Shown: positions 1-6,159 of the stretch, one piece after another | Layout of the letters: each line of letters begins with the position of its first letter | Numbering within the stretch: the first letter of the stretch is position 1 | Assembly (NCBI GenBank): GCA_023249795.1 | Contig: JAHFBU010000093.1 | Location: 1 to 6,737 of the forward strand | Length of the DNA stretch: 6,737 nucleotides | Direction of reading: 5' to 3' | Origin: Syntrophaceae bacterium | GTDB lineage: Bacteria > Desulfobacterota > Syntrophia > Syntrophales > UBA5619 | Translations under genes and position numbers: made by a program | The notes under the pieces: model-generated | Databases searched by the model: none | What the model was told of the DNA's origin: nothing | What the model saw: the letters and a program-made list of their open reading frames with translations, nothing else

Positions 1-1
1 G

Positions 2-964
2 GCCGCCTTGTCGGGCCGATCCTCGGATGCCATGCGCGGAATGCGTTGCGGCCAGGCGCTGCATTGCCTTTATACGCTTGCGTCTGCCGAAGGATGTGGT
101 TTCGCGGAGCAGTGTGAAGAATGCATGGTTCTCCGTATCGTGTCGGAAACCATGGAGACCGGTCTAAGCCGTCATCATGTGGAAGGATCGCTGTCGTGCC
201 GGTCCGAGCATCAGGAAGGAATTATGACGTTTCTTCTTTCAAGCACCAAATTGAATATCAGGAAACAGCCTTTGGTGCTGCTGAGCCTTCTGGACATCAC
301 CGACCGCAAGCGTGCGGAGAAACAACTCCATGATACCCTCCGAAGTCTCAGGGAAGCGGTCGGTGTAACGATTCAGGTCATGGTCTCTTCCGTGGAGGCG
401 AGAGACCCCTATACGGCCGGCCACCAGGTTCGGTCAGCCGACATCGCCCGTTCGATTGCCATCGAGATGGGATTGTCACCGGAGCAAATCGAAGGCATCC
501 GGGTGGCCTCTTCCATTCATGATATCGGAAAATTGTCCATCCCGGCGGAGATATTGTCCAAGCCTTCCAGACTGACGGATATCGAGTTTTCCCTGATCAA
601 GGAGCACCCCCGAAAAGGGTACGAGATTCTCAAGAACGTGGTTTCGCCCTGGCCACTGGCAGAGACGGTTTATCAGCACCATGAAAGGATGGACGGCTCA
701 GGCTATCCAAGACATCTGAAAGGGGATGAGATCATTATCGCGGCTCGCATCCTCTCCGTGGCCGACGTGGTGGAGGCCATCGCATCCCACCGTCCCTATC
801 GTGCGTCATTGGGAATTGATGCGGCCTTGGAGGAGATCGAGAAGAACAAAGGGACTCTTTATGACGAGGCCGTCGCGGATGCCTGCCTGAGATTGTTTCG
901 GGACAAAAGGGTGCAACTTGCAAGACCTGACTTGATGAATCCTTCATACACGCAATGGGGCTGA
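2..964 (+). CDS. PAS + HD-GYP domain regulator (probable c-di-GMP phosphodiesterase), 5' end missing
   Basis: The frame is open to the left edge, so the N-terminus lies outside the window. Residues are counted from the TTG at base 8, which is unlikely to be the true start. Residues 1-99 look like the end of a PAS domain: they finish in the typical PAS exit VLLSLLDITDRKRAEKQL and contain a Cys-rich stretch (C14, C20, C30, C36, C39, plus C64). A short helical linker leads to an HD-GYP domain at about 118-305, with YTAGHQVR (H139), HDIGKL (H171, D172), EHP (H200), HHERMDGSGYP (H224, H225) and VADVVEA (D253), so the metal ligands appear intact. HD-GYP proteins of this kind hydrolyse cyclic-di-GMP in the cytoplasm; the PAS part would sense the signal. 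The partner or target is not visible. Sampled 60-base rows are 52-58% GC, lower than a uvrC row at 65%. Domain calls are firm; enzymatic specificity is inferred from the family. Confidence 0.9.
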   Translation, partial: AALSGRSSDAMRGMRCGQALHCLYTLASAEGCGFAEQCEECMVLRIVSETMETGLSRHHVEGSLSCRSEHQEGIMTFLLSSTKLNIRKQPLVLLSLLDITDRKRAEKQLHDTLRSLREAVGVTIQVMVSSVEARDPYTAGHQVRSADIARSIAIEMGLSPEQIEGIRVASSIHDIGKLSIPAEILSKPSRLTDIEFSLIKEHPRKGYEILKNVVSPWPLAETVYQHHERMDGSGYPRHLKGDEIIIAARILSVADVVEAIASHRPYRASLGIDAALEEIEKNKGTLYDEAVADACLRLFRDKRVQLARPDLMNPSYTQWG

Positions 965-981
965 GCGGAGCAGGTAAATCC

Positions 982-1043
982 AAGGAGGGGTCATGTATCC
1001 GAAAGAGGCAAGAAGTCATGTCGATGAATCCGGTTGTTGCTGA
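982..1043 (+). other. Strong Shine-Dalgarno and 16-codon overlapping frame ahead of the methyltransferase
   Basis: AAGGAGGGG (982-990) is the best Shine-Dalgarno match in the window. It sits just before ATG 993, which opens a frame of only 16 codons (MYPKEARSHVDESGCC, stop TGA 1041-1043). That frame overlaps the likely start (1018) of the methyltransferase in another phase. It could be a short translated leader that couples ribosomes into the next gene, or the trace of a frameshift that detached the original start. As the peptide resembles nothing I know, I do not claim it as a real gene. Confidence 0.25.
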
Positions 1044-1527
1044 GAAGACGCCCTGGTGGAAAGGGGCTCGCGGCGAATGGCTTGTCGTCATGCAGATGGT
1101 TCTGATCGGGCTGGTATTTCTCGGCCCCCGCACGATTGCCGGCTGGCCGGCATGGCCGTTTCCTTTCGCGTATGCGTCCAAGGTTCTGGGCGAAGCGTTC
1201 ATGGTCGGCGGCGGCGTTCTGTTTGCCGCCGGGCTGGTCCGATTGGGTCGGGGCTTGACCCCGTTGCCGTATCCCAAAGACGGGGCCGAATTGGTGCAAA
1301 CGGGACCATACGCGCTGGTCCGCCACCCGATATACGCCGGCGGGTTTATACTTGCACTTGGTTGGGCGCTCTATATCCACGGTTGGCTCACGCTCGGATA
1401 CGTGGCCGTCCTGTTTGTATTCCTTGATGTGAAGTCGCGGCGCGAAGAGCGGTGGCTGACGGAGAAGTTCCCGGCGTACGCCTCTTATCAGCGGCGGGTG
1501 CGAAGGCTTATCCCGTTGGTCTATTGA
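1018..1527 (+). CDS. ICMT/PEMT-family integral membrane methyltransferase
   Basis: A 169-residue membrane protein of the isoprenylcysteine carboxyl methyltransferase-like family. These enzymes transfer methyl from S-adenosylmethionine to a lipid-like or thiol-linked substrate at the membrane; the bacterial substrates are mostly unknown. Hydrophobic segments lie at about 21-37, 55-74 and 107-137. The C-terminal family signature is clear: TGPYALVRHPIYAGG (95-109), then KSRREERWL (139-147) and FPAYASYQRRVRRLIPLVY (151-169), which form the cofactor and active-site region. I chose ATG 1018 because AAGAGG (1003-1008) lies 9 bases upstream and the conserved TPWWKGARGEW begins shortly after. ATG 1024 is also possible. 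The in-frame ATG 955 lies inside the end of the preceding gene and has no evident ribosome site. The gene follows the HD-GYP gene by 53 bases and may share its transcript. No protein substrate with a CAAX-like end is visible nearby. Confidence 0.88.
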   Translation: MSMNPVVAEKTPWWKGARGEWLVVMQMVLIGLVFLGPRTIAGWPAWPFPFAYASKVLGEAFMVGGGVLFAAGLVRLGRGLTPLPYPKDGAELVQTGPYALVRHPIYAGGFILALGWALYIHGWLTLGYVAVLFVFLDVKSRREERWLTEKFPAYASYQRRVRRLIPLVY

Positions 1528-1555
1528 CCATGCGACCGGTTGCGCCTTAATCGCT

Positions 1556-1595
1556 CCGTCTGTTTTGCCTCCTCCACCGCTGGGCAGACAGATGG
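1556..1595 (+). promoter_or_regulatory. Possible leader hairpin with anti-Shine-Dalgarno loop upstream of 5-FCL
   Basis: The RNA of the gap before the cyclo-ligase can pair CCGTCTGT (1556-1563) with ACAGATGG (1588-1595): eight pairs including one G-U. After a small internal bulge, TGCC (1566-1569) pairs with GGCA (1583-1586). The apical region carries CCTCCTCC (1568-1575), complementary to the GAGG core (1611-1614) of the downstream ribosome binding site. This could control translation of the gene, but it was found by eye in one sequence only. It does not match any riboswitch class I recognise. Confidence 0.25.
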
Positions 1596-1618
1596 CCGGC
1601 GCGCCGAAAAGAGGGAAC

Positions 1619-2185
1619 ATGAATCTGAAATGTGATATCCGCAAACGGGTCCTTCAGTCGAGGGACGCCCTGACGCGCGAGGAGCTTGAGGCGAAGAGCG
1701 GCGCGATCATTCGGCGGGTGACGGAACTCCGCGAGTTCCGGGAGGGGTCCACGCTGATGGTTTTCCTCAGCTTCGGGAGCGAAGTTCGCACCGACGATCT
1801 TCTCCGCTGGGGGTGGGAGGCCGGGAAGCGGATGGTCGTTCCGCTCTGCCGGCCCGTATTGGGGGAACTGACCTCCTGCCGGATCGACGGGTTCGACGAG
1901 CTGGAAGCCGGCCATTACGGAATCCGCGAGCCGAAGGCGGACCTCGTCCGGCCCGTGCCGTTCGGAGAGATTGATGCTGTCCTCGTTCCCGCCGTGGCCT
2001 TTGACCGGCGAGGATATCGTATCGGTTACGGCGGCGGCTACTACGACCGTTTTTTGCCGGGAATCCCTCAGGCGGCGCGGATCGGGGCTGCCTTTTCCTG
2101 CCAGATTGTCGCGCGGATTCCGGCGGAGCCCCATGACATACCGGCGGACCGGATCGTGACGGAAGAAGAGATCATCGTTCCGTAA
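1619..2185 (+). CDS. ygfA: 5-formyltetrahydrofolate cyclo-ligase (MTHFS)
   Basis: Cytoplasmic enzyme that uses ATP to convert 5-formyltetrahydrofolate to 5,10-methenyltetrahydrofolate, returning the only folate form not used as a one-carbon donor to the active pool. The 188-residue length is normal. Family marks are present in order: a basic N-terminus (K4, R8 and R10 around CDIRKR) for nucleotide binding, MVFLSFGSEV (47-56), HYGIREP (99-105), and the signature AVAFDRRGYRIGYGGGYYDRFL split over 125-146 (D129, G132, R134, GYGGGYYD 136-143). A C-terminal PHDIPADRIVTEE (171-183) follows. ATG 1619 is chosen because AAGAGGG (1609-1615) lies just upstream and the family's N-terminal helix starts there; a longer in-frame extension to TTG 1565 has no family similarity. 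In enterobacteria this gene follows the 6S RNA gene, but the 91-base gap here is too short for a 6S RNA. Neighbours do not add functional information. Confidence 0.95.
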   Translation: MNLKCDIRKRVLQSRDALTREELEAKSGAIIRRVTELREFREGSTLMVFLSFGSEVRTDDLLRWGWEAGKRMVVPLCRPVLGELTSCRIDGFDELEAGHYGIREPKADLVRPVPFGEIDAVLVPAVAFDRRGYRIGYGGGYYDRFLPGIPQAARIGAAFSCQIVARIPAEPHDIPADRIVTEEEIIVP

Positions 2186-2193
2186 ACCTTGCA

Positions 2194-2210
2194 GATCGCC
2201 GATCGCCGAT
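2194..2210 (+). repeat. Short GATCGCC tandem repeat
   Basis: Two exact copies of GATCGCC (2194-2200, 2201-2207) plus GAT lie between the cyclo-ligase stop and the TTGACA box. It may be a chance product of GC-rich sequence or a direct-repeat binding site upstream of the promoter. There is no further support. Confidence 0.3.
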
Positions 2211-2216
2211 TTGTTC

Positions 2217-2246
2217 TTGACAGCGCGGTCGAGATCGGGGCAAGAT
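2217..2246 (+). promoter_or_regulatory. Candidate sigma70-type promoter for the S1-uvrC operon
   Basis: A perfect -35 box TTGACA (2217-2222) is followed after 18 bases by CAAGAT (2241-2246), a weak -10 matching TATAAT at three positions. It lies in the only gap of more than 100 bases in the window and points toward the S1 gene, about 70-100 bases ahead of its start. The -35 is convincing; the -10 is poor, so the exact start of transcription is uncertain. Confidence 0.4.
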
Positions 2247-2260
2247 GCCGCGCATTTTGC
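2240..2260 (+). repeat. 21-base inverted repeat (9-base arms) upstream of S1 gene
   Basis: GCAAGATGC (2240-2248) and GCATTTTGC (2252-2260) are complementary over all nine positions if one G-U pair is allowed, around a CGC centre. No T-run follows, so it is not an intrinsic terminator. If the candidate promoter is right, the repeat covers its -10 and first transcribed bases, as an operator would; if transcription starts further upstream, it would be an RNA hairpin in the S1 leader. The two readings exclude each other. Confidence 0.4.
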
Positions 2261-2314
2261 AAGACGATGGACCGTTATTTTTGCGGAAATATCTTTTTGG
2301 GCAAGAGGAGAACC

Positions 2315-3526
2315 ATGGAGGAAAACATTCAGGTGTCGGAGGAGGACGGCGGAAAGAGTTTCGCCGAGATGCTGGGCGAAAGCGCGATGGACCAGGGATG
2401 GCTGACGCCAGGCCAGCGCGTGGAGGCGGTGATTGTGAAGATCACGCCGGAATGGGTTTTTATCGACGTGGGCGGGAAGCACGAGGGCTATCTGGACCGG
2501 CGTGAGTTTCTCGACGCGGAGGGAAATGTGACGGTCAAGGAAGGGGAGACCATTCGGGCCTACTTCCTCTCGTCCCAACGAAACGAGAAACTGTTCACGA
2601 CCAAGATCGGCAGCGGCGAGGCCGGCCGGGCCTTTCTCGCGGACGCGGCGGACAGCGGAATCCCCGTGGAGGGGTTGGTCGAGAAGGAGGTCAAGGGGGG
2701 CTTTGAGATCCGCGTCGCCGGCGACGTCCGGGGATTTTGCCCCTTCTCGCAGATGGGGCTCTTCCGCACGGAGGTCGCGGCGGACTGGATCGGGAAGCGC
2801 CTGAGCTTTCGGATCATCGAGTACGGCGAGCGGGGCCGAAACGTCGTCGTCTCCCACAGGGCCATTCTCGAAGAGGAGCGAGCCAAGCAGAAGGAGGTCC
2901 TGAAGGAGACGCTGAAGGAAGGGATGACGGTAAAAGGGACAGTCGTTTCCCTCCAGAAGTTCGGGGCCTTTGTCGATCTCGGAGGCGTCCAGGGGCTCAT
3001 CCCCATCTCCGAAATCGCCTGGGAGCGTGTGGGTGAAGTGTCGGACAAGCTGACCATCGGACAGGAGATCGAAGCAGCCATCCTGAAGCTGGACTGGGAG
3101 CAGGACCGGGTTTCCCTCAGCCTTCGGTCGATCCTTCCTGATCCTTGGGATAAGGTCGAGGGGCAATTTCCGGAAGGCTTGAGTCTGACCGGAACGGTGG
3201 TGCGTCTCACGAAATTCGGCGCCTTTGTGAACCTGTCTTCCGGTGTGGATGGTCTGATCCATATCTCCAGACTGGGACGCGGGAAGCGGATTACGCACCC
3301 CTCCGAGATTCTGAAGGAAGGGCAGGCCGTCGCGGTGAGGATCGAGAAGATCGACCGGGGGGCCAAGCGTATCTCGCTGGCGCTGGCCGGTGATGAAGAA
3401 GCGGGCGACGGGAAGGCGGAGGAGGCGGAGGATTTGCGCAAGTACATGGGCGACAAATCCAGTTCATTCGGTTCGCTCGGCGACATCCTTCAAAAGAAAA
3501 TGGCCGCAGGAAAAAAGAGGAAGTGA
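2315..3526 (+). CDS. S1 RNA-binding domain protein (short, four-domain ribosomal S1-like)
   Basis: A 403-residue protein made of four S1 (OB-fold) RNA-binding domains at about 33-98, 117-183, 202-271 and 287-357. Domains 3 and 4 are the most canonical (GTVVSLQKFGAFVDLGG; GTVVRLTKFGAFVNLSSG, each followed by GLIPIS or GLIHIS). Domains 1 and 2 are more divergent, with an acidic N-terminus before domain 1. A charged tail ends in a separate conserved-looking segment, SFGSLGDILQKKM (384-396), and a basic KKRK end. Full bacterial ribosomal protein S1 usually has six domains and about 550 residues, so this is either a reduced S1 or a paralogue; I favour a paralogue that binds mRNA or ribosomes. ATG 2315 is chosen because AGAGGAG (2304-2310) lies 4 bases upstream; the in-frame extension to TTG 2189 carries no domain. 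It is probably the first gene of the run with uvrC, whose start lies 13 bases downstream. Confidence 0.85.
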   Translation: MEENIQVSEEDGGKSFAEMLGESAMDQGWLTPGQRVEAVIVKITPEWVFIDVGGKHEGYLDRREFLDAEGNVTVKEGETIRAYFLSSQRNEKLFTTKIGSGEAGRAFLADAADSGIPVEGLVEKEVKGGFEIRVAGDVRGFCPFSQMGLFRTEVAADWIGKRLSFRIIEYGERGRNVVVSHRAILEEERAKQKEVLKETLKEGMTVKGTVVSLQKFGAFVDLGGVQGLIPISEIAWERVGEVSDKLTIGQEIEAAILKLDWEQDRVSLSLRSILPDPWDKVEGQFPEGLSLTGTVVRLTKFGAFVNLSSGVDGLIHISRLGRGKRITHPSEILKEGQAVAVRIEKIDRGAKRISLALAGDEEAGDGKAEEAEDLRKYMGDKSSSFGSLGDILQKKMAAGKKRK

Positions 3527-3539
3527 CGGTTCGAAATCC

Positions 3540-5453
3540 ATGACCGGAGATTTGGAAACGAAGATCCGGCACGCCCCCCGCGGCACCGGTGTCTATATCA
3601 TGAAGGACGAGGCGGGGGTGGTCCTCTATGTCGGGAAGGCGCGCGACTTGAGGGCGAGGATCCGCGCCTATTTCGCCCGGACCGACTCAAGGGCGATGAT
3701 CCCCTTCCTCGTTTCGAGGATCCGGGATCTGGAGTTCATCCTGACCGGGACGGAAAAGGAGGCCCTGATCCTTGAGAACAACCTGATCAAGGAGCACCGG
3801 CCGCACTACAACGTCTTTTTCAAGGACGACAAGAGCTACTACAACATCCGGATCGGTCCTTCCGAACCCTTTCCCCGGTTTCAGCTGGTGCGCCGCCCGA
3901 AAAAGGACGGCGCACGTTATTTCGGACCCTATCCTTCAGGCACCGCCGCGAAGGAGACCCTCCGTTTCCTCCAGACGATCCTGCTTCTCCGGAGCTGCCG
4001 GGACAGGGAGTTGAAGACCCGCCGGCGTCCCTGCCTCGAATTCGAGATCGGGCGCTGCCTTGCCCCCTGCGTCGGCCGGATCGACCCCGCCGATTATCAA
4101 CGCCTCGTAAAGGACGGCATCACCTTTCTCGAAGGCCGGGAGAAGGTGCTGGTCGGCGATCTCCGCGACCGGATGAACGAGGCGGCGGAGGAGCTTCGTT
4201 TCGAAGAGGCGGCCGCCATCCGGGACCGGATTGCGGCGATCGGCGAGACTTTGGAGCGGCAGAGGATCGTCTCCATGACCGGCCGGAACCGGGATGTTTT
4301 CGGCCTCTGCCGGGAGGGGGATCTGACGCAGATCGCGCTTCTCTTCGTCCGCGGCGGCCGGATGATCGGCCAGAAGACCTTTCCCCTGATCCGTCTCCGG
4401 GCCGAGACCGGCGAGATCCTTTCTGCCCTGCTGCAGCGGTATTACGACGGCATTGCGGATATTCCGGACGAGGTCGTCGTTCCGAGTGCGCTGGAGGACG
4501 GCGAGGCGCTGGCGGAATGGCTTTCGGAGAAAAAGGGGAGGGGGGTGAATCTCGTCTTTCCGAAGCGGGGGGAGAGTCTCGCCCTCGTCGGGATCGCCGC
4601 GCGGAATGCGGAAAATGCCCTCAAGAATGCGCGCCTTGCCTCAGACCGCCCGGAGGAGGCGCTCCGGCTGCTCGCGGAGAAACTCAAACTCCGCGGTATC
4701 CCCCGGCGGGTCGAATGCTTCGACATCTCCAACATCGGCGGGAAATATGCCGTTGGTTCGCTGGTCGCCTTTGCAGACGGCATCCCCGCGAAGGAGGGGT
4801 ATCGCCGTTTCCGCATCCGGACGGTCTCCGGCGCCGACGACTACGCGATGATGTACGAGGTTCTTAAACGGCGCTATGAAAAAAGGGAAAACCTTCCGGA
4901 TCTGGTCGTCGTGGATGGGGGAAAGGGGCAGCTTGGCGTCGCCCTTGCCGTCCTGAAGGATCTGGGGATCGAAGGGTTGGATGTGATCGGTCTGGCCAAG
5001 GAACGGGACGACCGACCGGAGGGCGCATCCGTCGATGCCGAATCGCCGGGCAAGCCGGTGACGCCCGGAAAAGGGGAGGACCGCGTCTATCTACCCGGCC
5101 GGAAGGATCCCGTTTACCTTTCCCGCTGGCCCGCGGCCCTCTTTCTGCTCCAGCGGATCCGCGACGAGGCTCACCGCTTTGCCGTCACCTACCACCGGAA
5201 GGTCAAGAAGAAAGCGGATCTGCAATCGCTTCTGGACCGGATCCCGGGCATCGGCTCCGTGCGGAGGAAGGCGCTCCTCGTTTTTTTCGGCGACGTGAGG
5301 CGGGTCCGGGCGGCATCGGTTGAGGATTTGCAGCGGGTCGAGGGGATCGGCGCCGAGACCGCCCGCCGTATCCGCGCGTTTCTTGATACGGGTCAGGATA
5401 TGGCCGCCACGGATATCGGTTCGACCCATGAGCAACCTGGAAATTCAAAATGA
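3540..5453 (+). CDS. uvrC: Excinuclease ABC subunit C (UvrC)
   Basis: UvrC joins the UvrB-DNA complex and makes both cuts, 3' and 5' of a bulky lesion, in nucleotide excision repair. The 637-residue length is typical. Domains in order: GIY-YIG nuclease (about 13-95; TGVYIM with Y19, LYVGKARDL with Y30, R40 and E79); a four-Cys segment C153, C165, C173, C177 of the kind reported to hold a 4Fe-4S cluster; UVR UvrB-binding helix pair (about 205-240, EELRFEEAAAIRDRI); RNase H-like endonuclease (ECFDISN with D395, VVVDGGKGQL with D459, DEAHRFAV with H545); and tandem helix-hairpin-helix DNA-binding motifs (RIPGIGSVRRKALL and VEGIGAETARRI). All expected catalytic residues appear present. A Gly/Pro/charged loop at about 489-513 interrupts the nuclease core. 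ATG 3540 fits the family N-terminus, but a nearby Shine-Dalgarno is lacking (AGAGGAAG ends 17 bases away), which suggests coupling to S1 translation. Its last codons overlap the next gene. Confidence 0.97.
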   Translation: MTGDLETKIRHAPRGTGVYIMKDEAGVVLYVGKARDLRARIRAYFARTDSRAMIPFLVSRIRDLEFILTGTEKEALILENNLIKEHRPHYNVFFKDDKSYYNIRIGPSEPFPRFQLVRRPKKDGARYFGPYPSGTAAKETLRFLQTILLLRSCRDRELKTRRRPCLEFEIGRCLAPCVGRIDPADYQRLVKDGITFLEGREKVLVGDLRDRMNEAAEELRFEEAAAIRDRIAAIGETLERQRIVSMTGRNRDVFGLCREGDLTQIALLFVRGGRMIGQKTFPLIRLRAETGEILSALLQRYYDGIADIPDEVVVPSALEDGEALAEWLSEKKGRGVNLVFPKRGESLALVGIAARNAENALKNARLASDRPEEALRLLAEKLKLRGIPRRVECFDISNIGGKYAVGSLVAFADGIPAKEGYRRFRIRTVSGADDYAMMYEVLKRRYEKRENLPDLVVVDGGKGQLGVALAVLKDLGIEGLDVIGLAKERDDRPEGASVDAESPGKPVTPGKGEDRVYLPGRKDPVYLSRWPAALFLLQRIRDEAHRFAVTYHRKVKKKADLQSLLDRIPGIGSVRRKALLVFFGDVRRVRAASVEDLQRVEGIGAETARRIRAFLDTGQDMAATDIGSTHEQPGNSK

Positions 5454-6157
5454 AGATCTTTATCGCATCCTTCCTGTTTGTGGCGTTGGCCGAGATGGGA
5501 GACAAAACGCAGCTTCTGGCGATGGCCTTTGCGTCCCGTTTCCCGGCCAAAACGGTCCTCGCCGGGGTTCTTGTCGCCACCCTGGTCAACCACCTGTTCG
5601 CGGTTGTGGCGGGGAGTTGGCTGACCAACATCGTTCCGTTGGGTTATATACAAATCGCTGCCTCCGCCTCCTTTATCCTGTTCGGCCTCTGGACGCTCCG
5701 CGGGGCTCAACTGGAGGGGGAGGATGCAAAGTACAAATTCAGCCCGTTCTGGACGGTGGCCGTCGCCTTCTTCTTCGCCGAGATGGGGGACAAGACTCAG
5801 CTTGCGACGGTGGCCCTCGCCGCGAAATACCAGTCGATCATCCCCATCTGGATGGGAACGACGGCCGGCATGCTGGCGGCGGACGCCTTCGGGATCATTG
5901 TCGGCGTCATGCTCGGAAAGCGGATTCCGGAGCGGTTCGTGAAGTGGTTTGCGGCGGCAATATTCATCCTCTTCGGGATCGTCGGAATATATGATTCGCT
6001 TCCCGAACGGTTTCTGACGGCGCCGGTCATGGCGGGAGGAATCTTCCTCATCCTGATCCTGGTCGGTCTCGTCGTTTGGCGAGTCGGCTGCCGAGGAAAT
6101 ATTGTGAAGGAAGACGACGAAACCGCGGCGGTCCTGCCGCCGGAACGGAAGGCATGA
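5450..6157 (+). CDS. TMEM165/GDT1 (UPF0016) family divalent-cation transporter
   Basis: A 235-residue inner-membrane protein with about six transmembrane segments arranged as two repeats. Each repeat carries the family signature EMGDKTQ (residues 15-21 and 111-117), whose acidic residues bind the metal. Family members exchange Ca2+ or Mn2+ for protons; several bacterial relatives export Mn2+. Between the repeats is a cytoplasmic-like loop, LRGAQLEGEDAKYKF (83-97). The C-terminal tail after the last hydrophobic stretch (about 194-210) is charged and probably cytoplasmic. ATG 5450 overlaps the uvrC stop as ATGA and has only a weak GGAA upstream, so translation is likely coupled to uvrC. Some Mn exporters of this family lie behind yybP-ykoY riboswitches; there is no room for one here since the upstream sequence is uvrC coding. 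Metal specificity cannot be read from the sequence. Confidence 0.93.
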   Translation: MKIFIASFLFVALAEMGDKTQLLAMAFASRFPAKTVLAGVLVATLVNHLFAVVAGSWLTNIVPLGYIQIAASASFILFGLWTLRGAQLEGEDAKYKFSPFWTVAVAFFFAEMGDKTQLATVALAAKYQSIIPIWMGTTAGMLAADAFGIIVGVMLGKRIPERFVKWFAAAIFILFGIVGIYDSLPERFLTAPVMAGGIFLILILVGLVVWRVGCRGNIVKEDDETAAVLPPERKA

Positions 6158-6159
6158 TC

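Noticed and set aside
955..1017. Upstream ATG 955 as the methyltransferase start
   Set aside because: It overlaps the end of the HD-GYP gene, has no evident ribosome site, and adds 21 residues (including a GAGKS that superficially resembles a P-loop) outside the family domain.
1528..1618. 6S RNA gene upstream of the cyclo-ligase
   Set aside because: The gap is 91 bases, about half the length of a 6S RNA, and the pairing seen does not form the long bulged helix of that RNA.
2240..2260. Intrinsic terminator after the cyclo-ligase gene
   Set aside because: The hairpin is followed by AAGACG, not a T-run, and its stem is not GC-rich.
1547..3298. 583-codon open frame on the - strand covering the cyclo-ligase and much of the S1 gene
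   Set aside because: It lies antisense to two confidently identified genes, has a low-complexity Arg/Pro/Leu/Asp-rich composition and no recognisable domain. Long antisense frames are expected in GC-rich coding sequence.
2560..3486. 308-codon open frame on the - strand inside the S1 gene
   Set aside because: Ser/Pro/Arg-rich shadow of a GC-rich gene in another frame, with no domain or ribosome site.
3527..3553. Hairpin around the uvrC start codon
   Set aside because: Competing stems of only 4-5 pairs (CGGT/ACCG or AAATC/GATTT) are too weak to claim.
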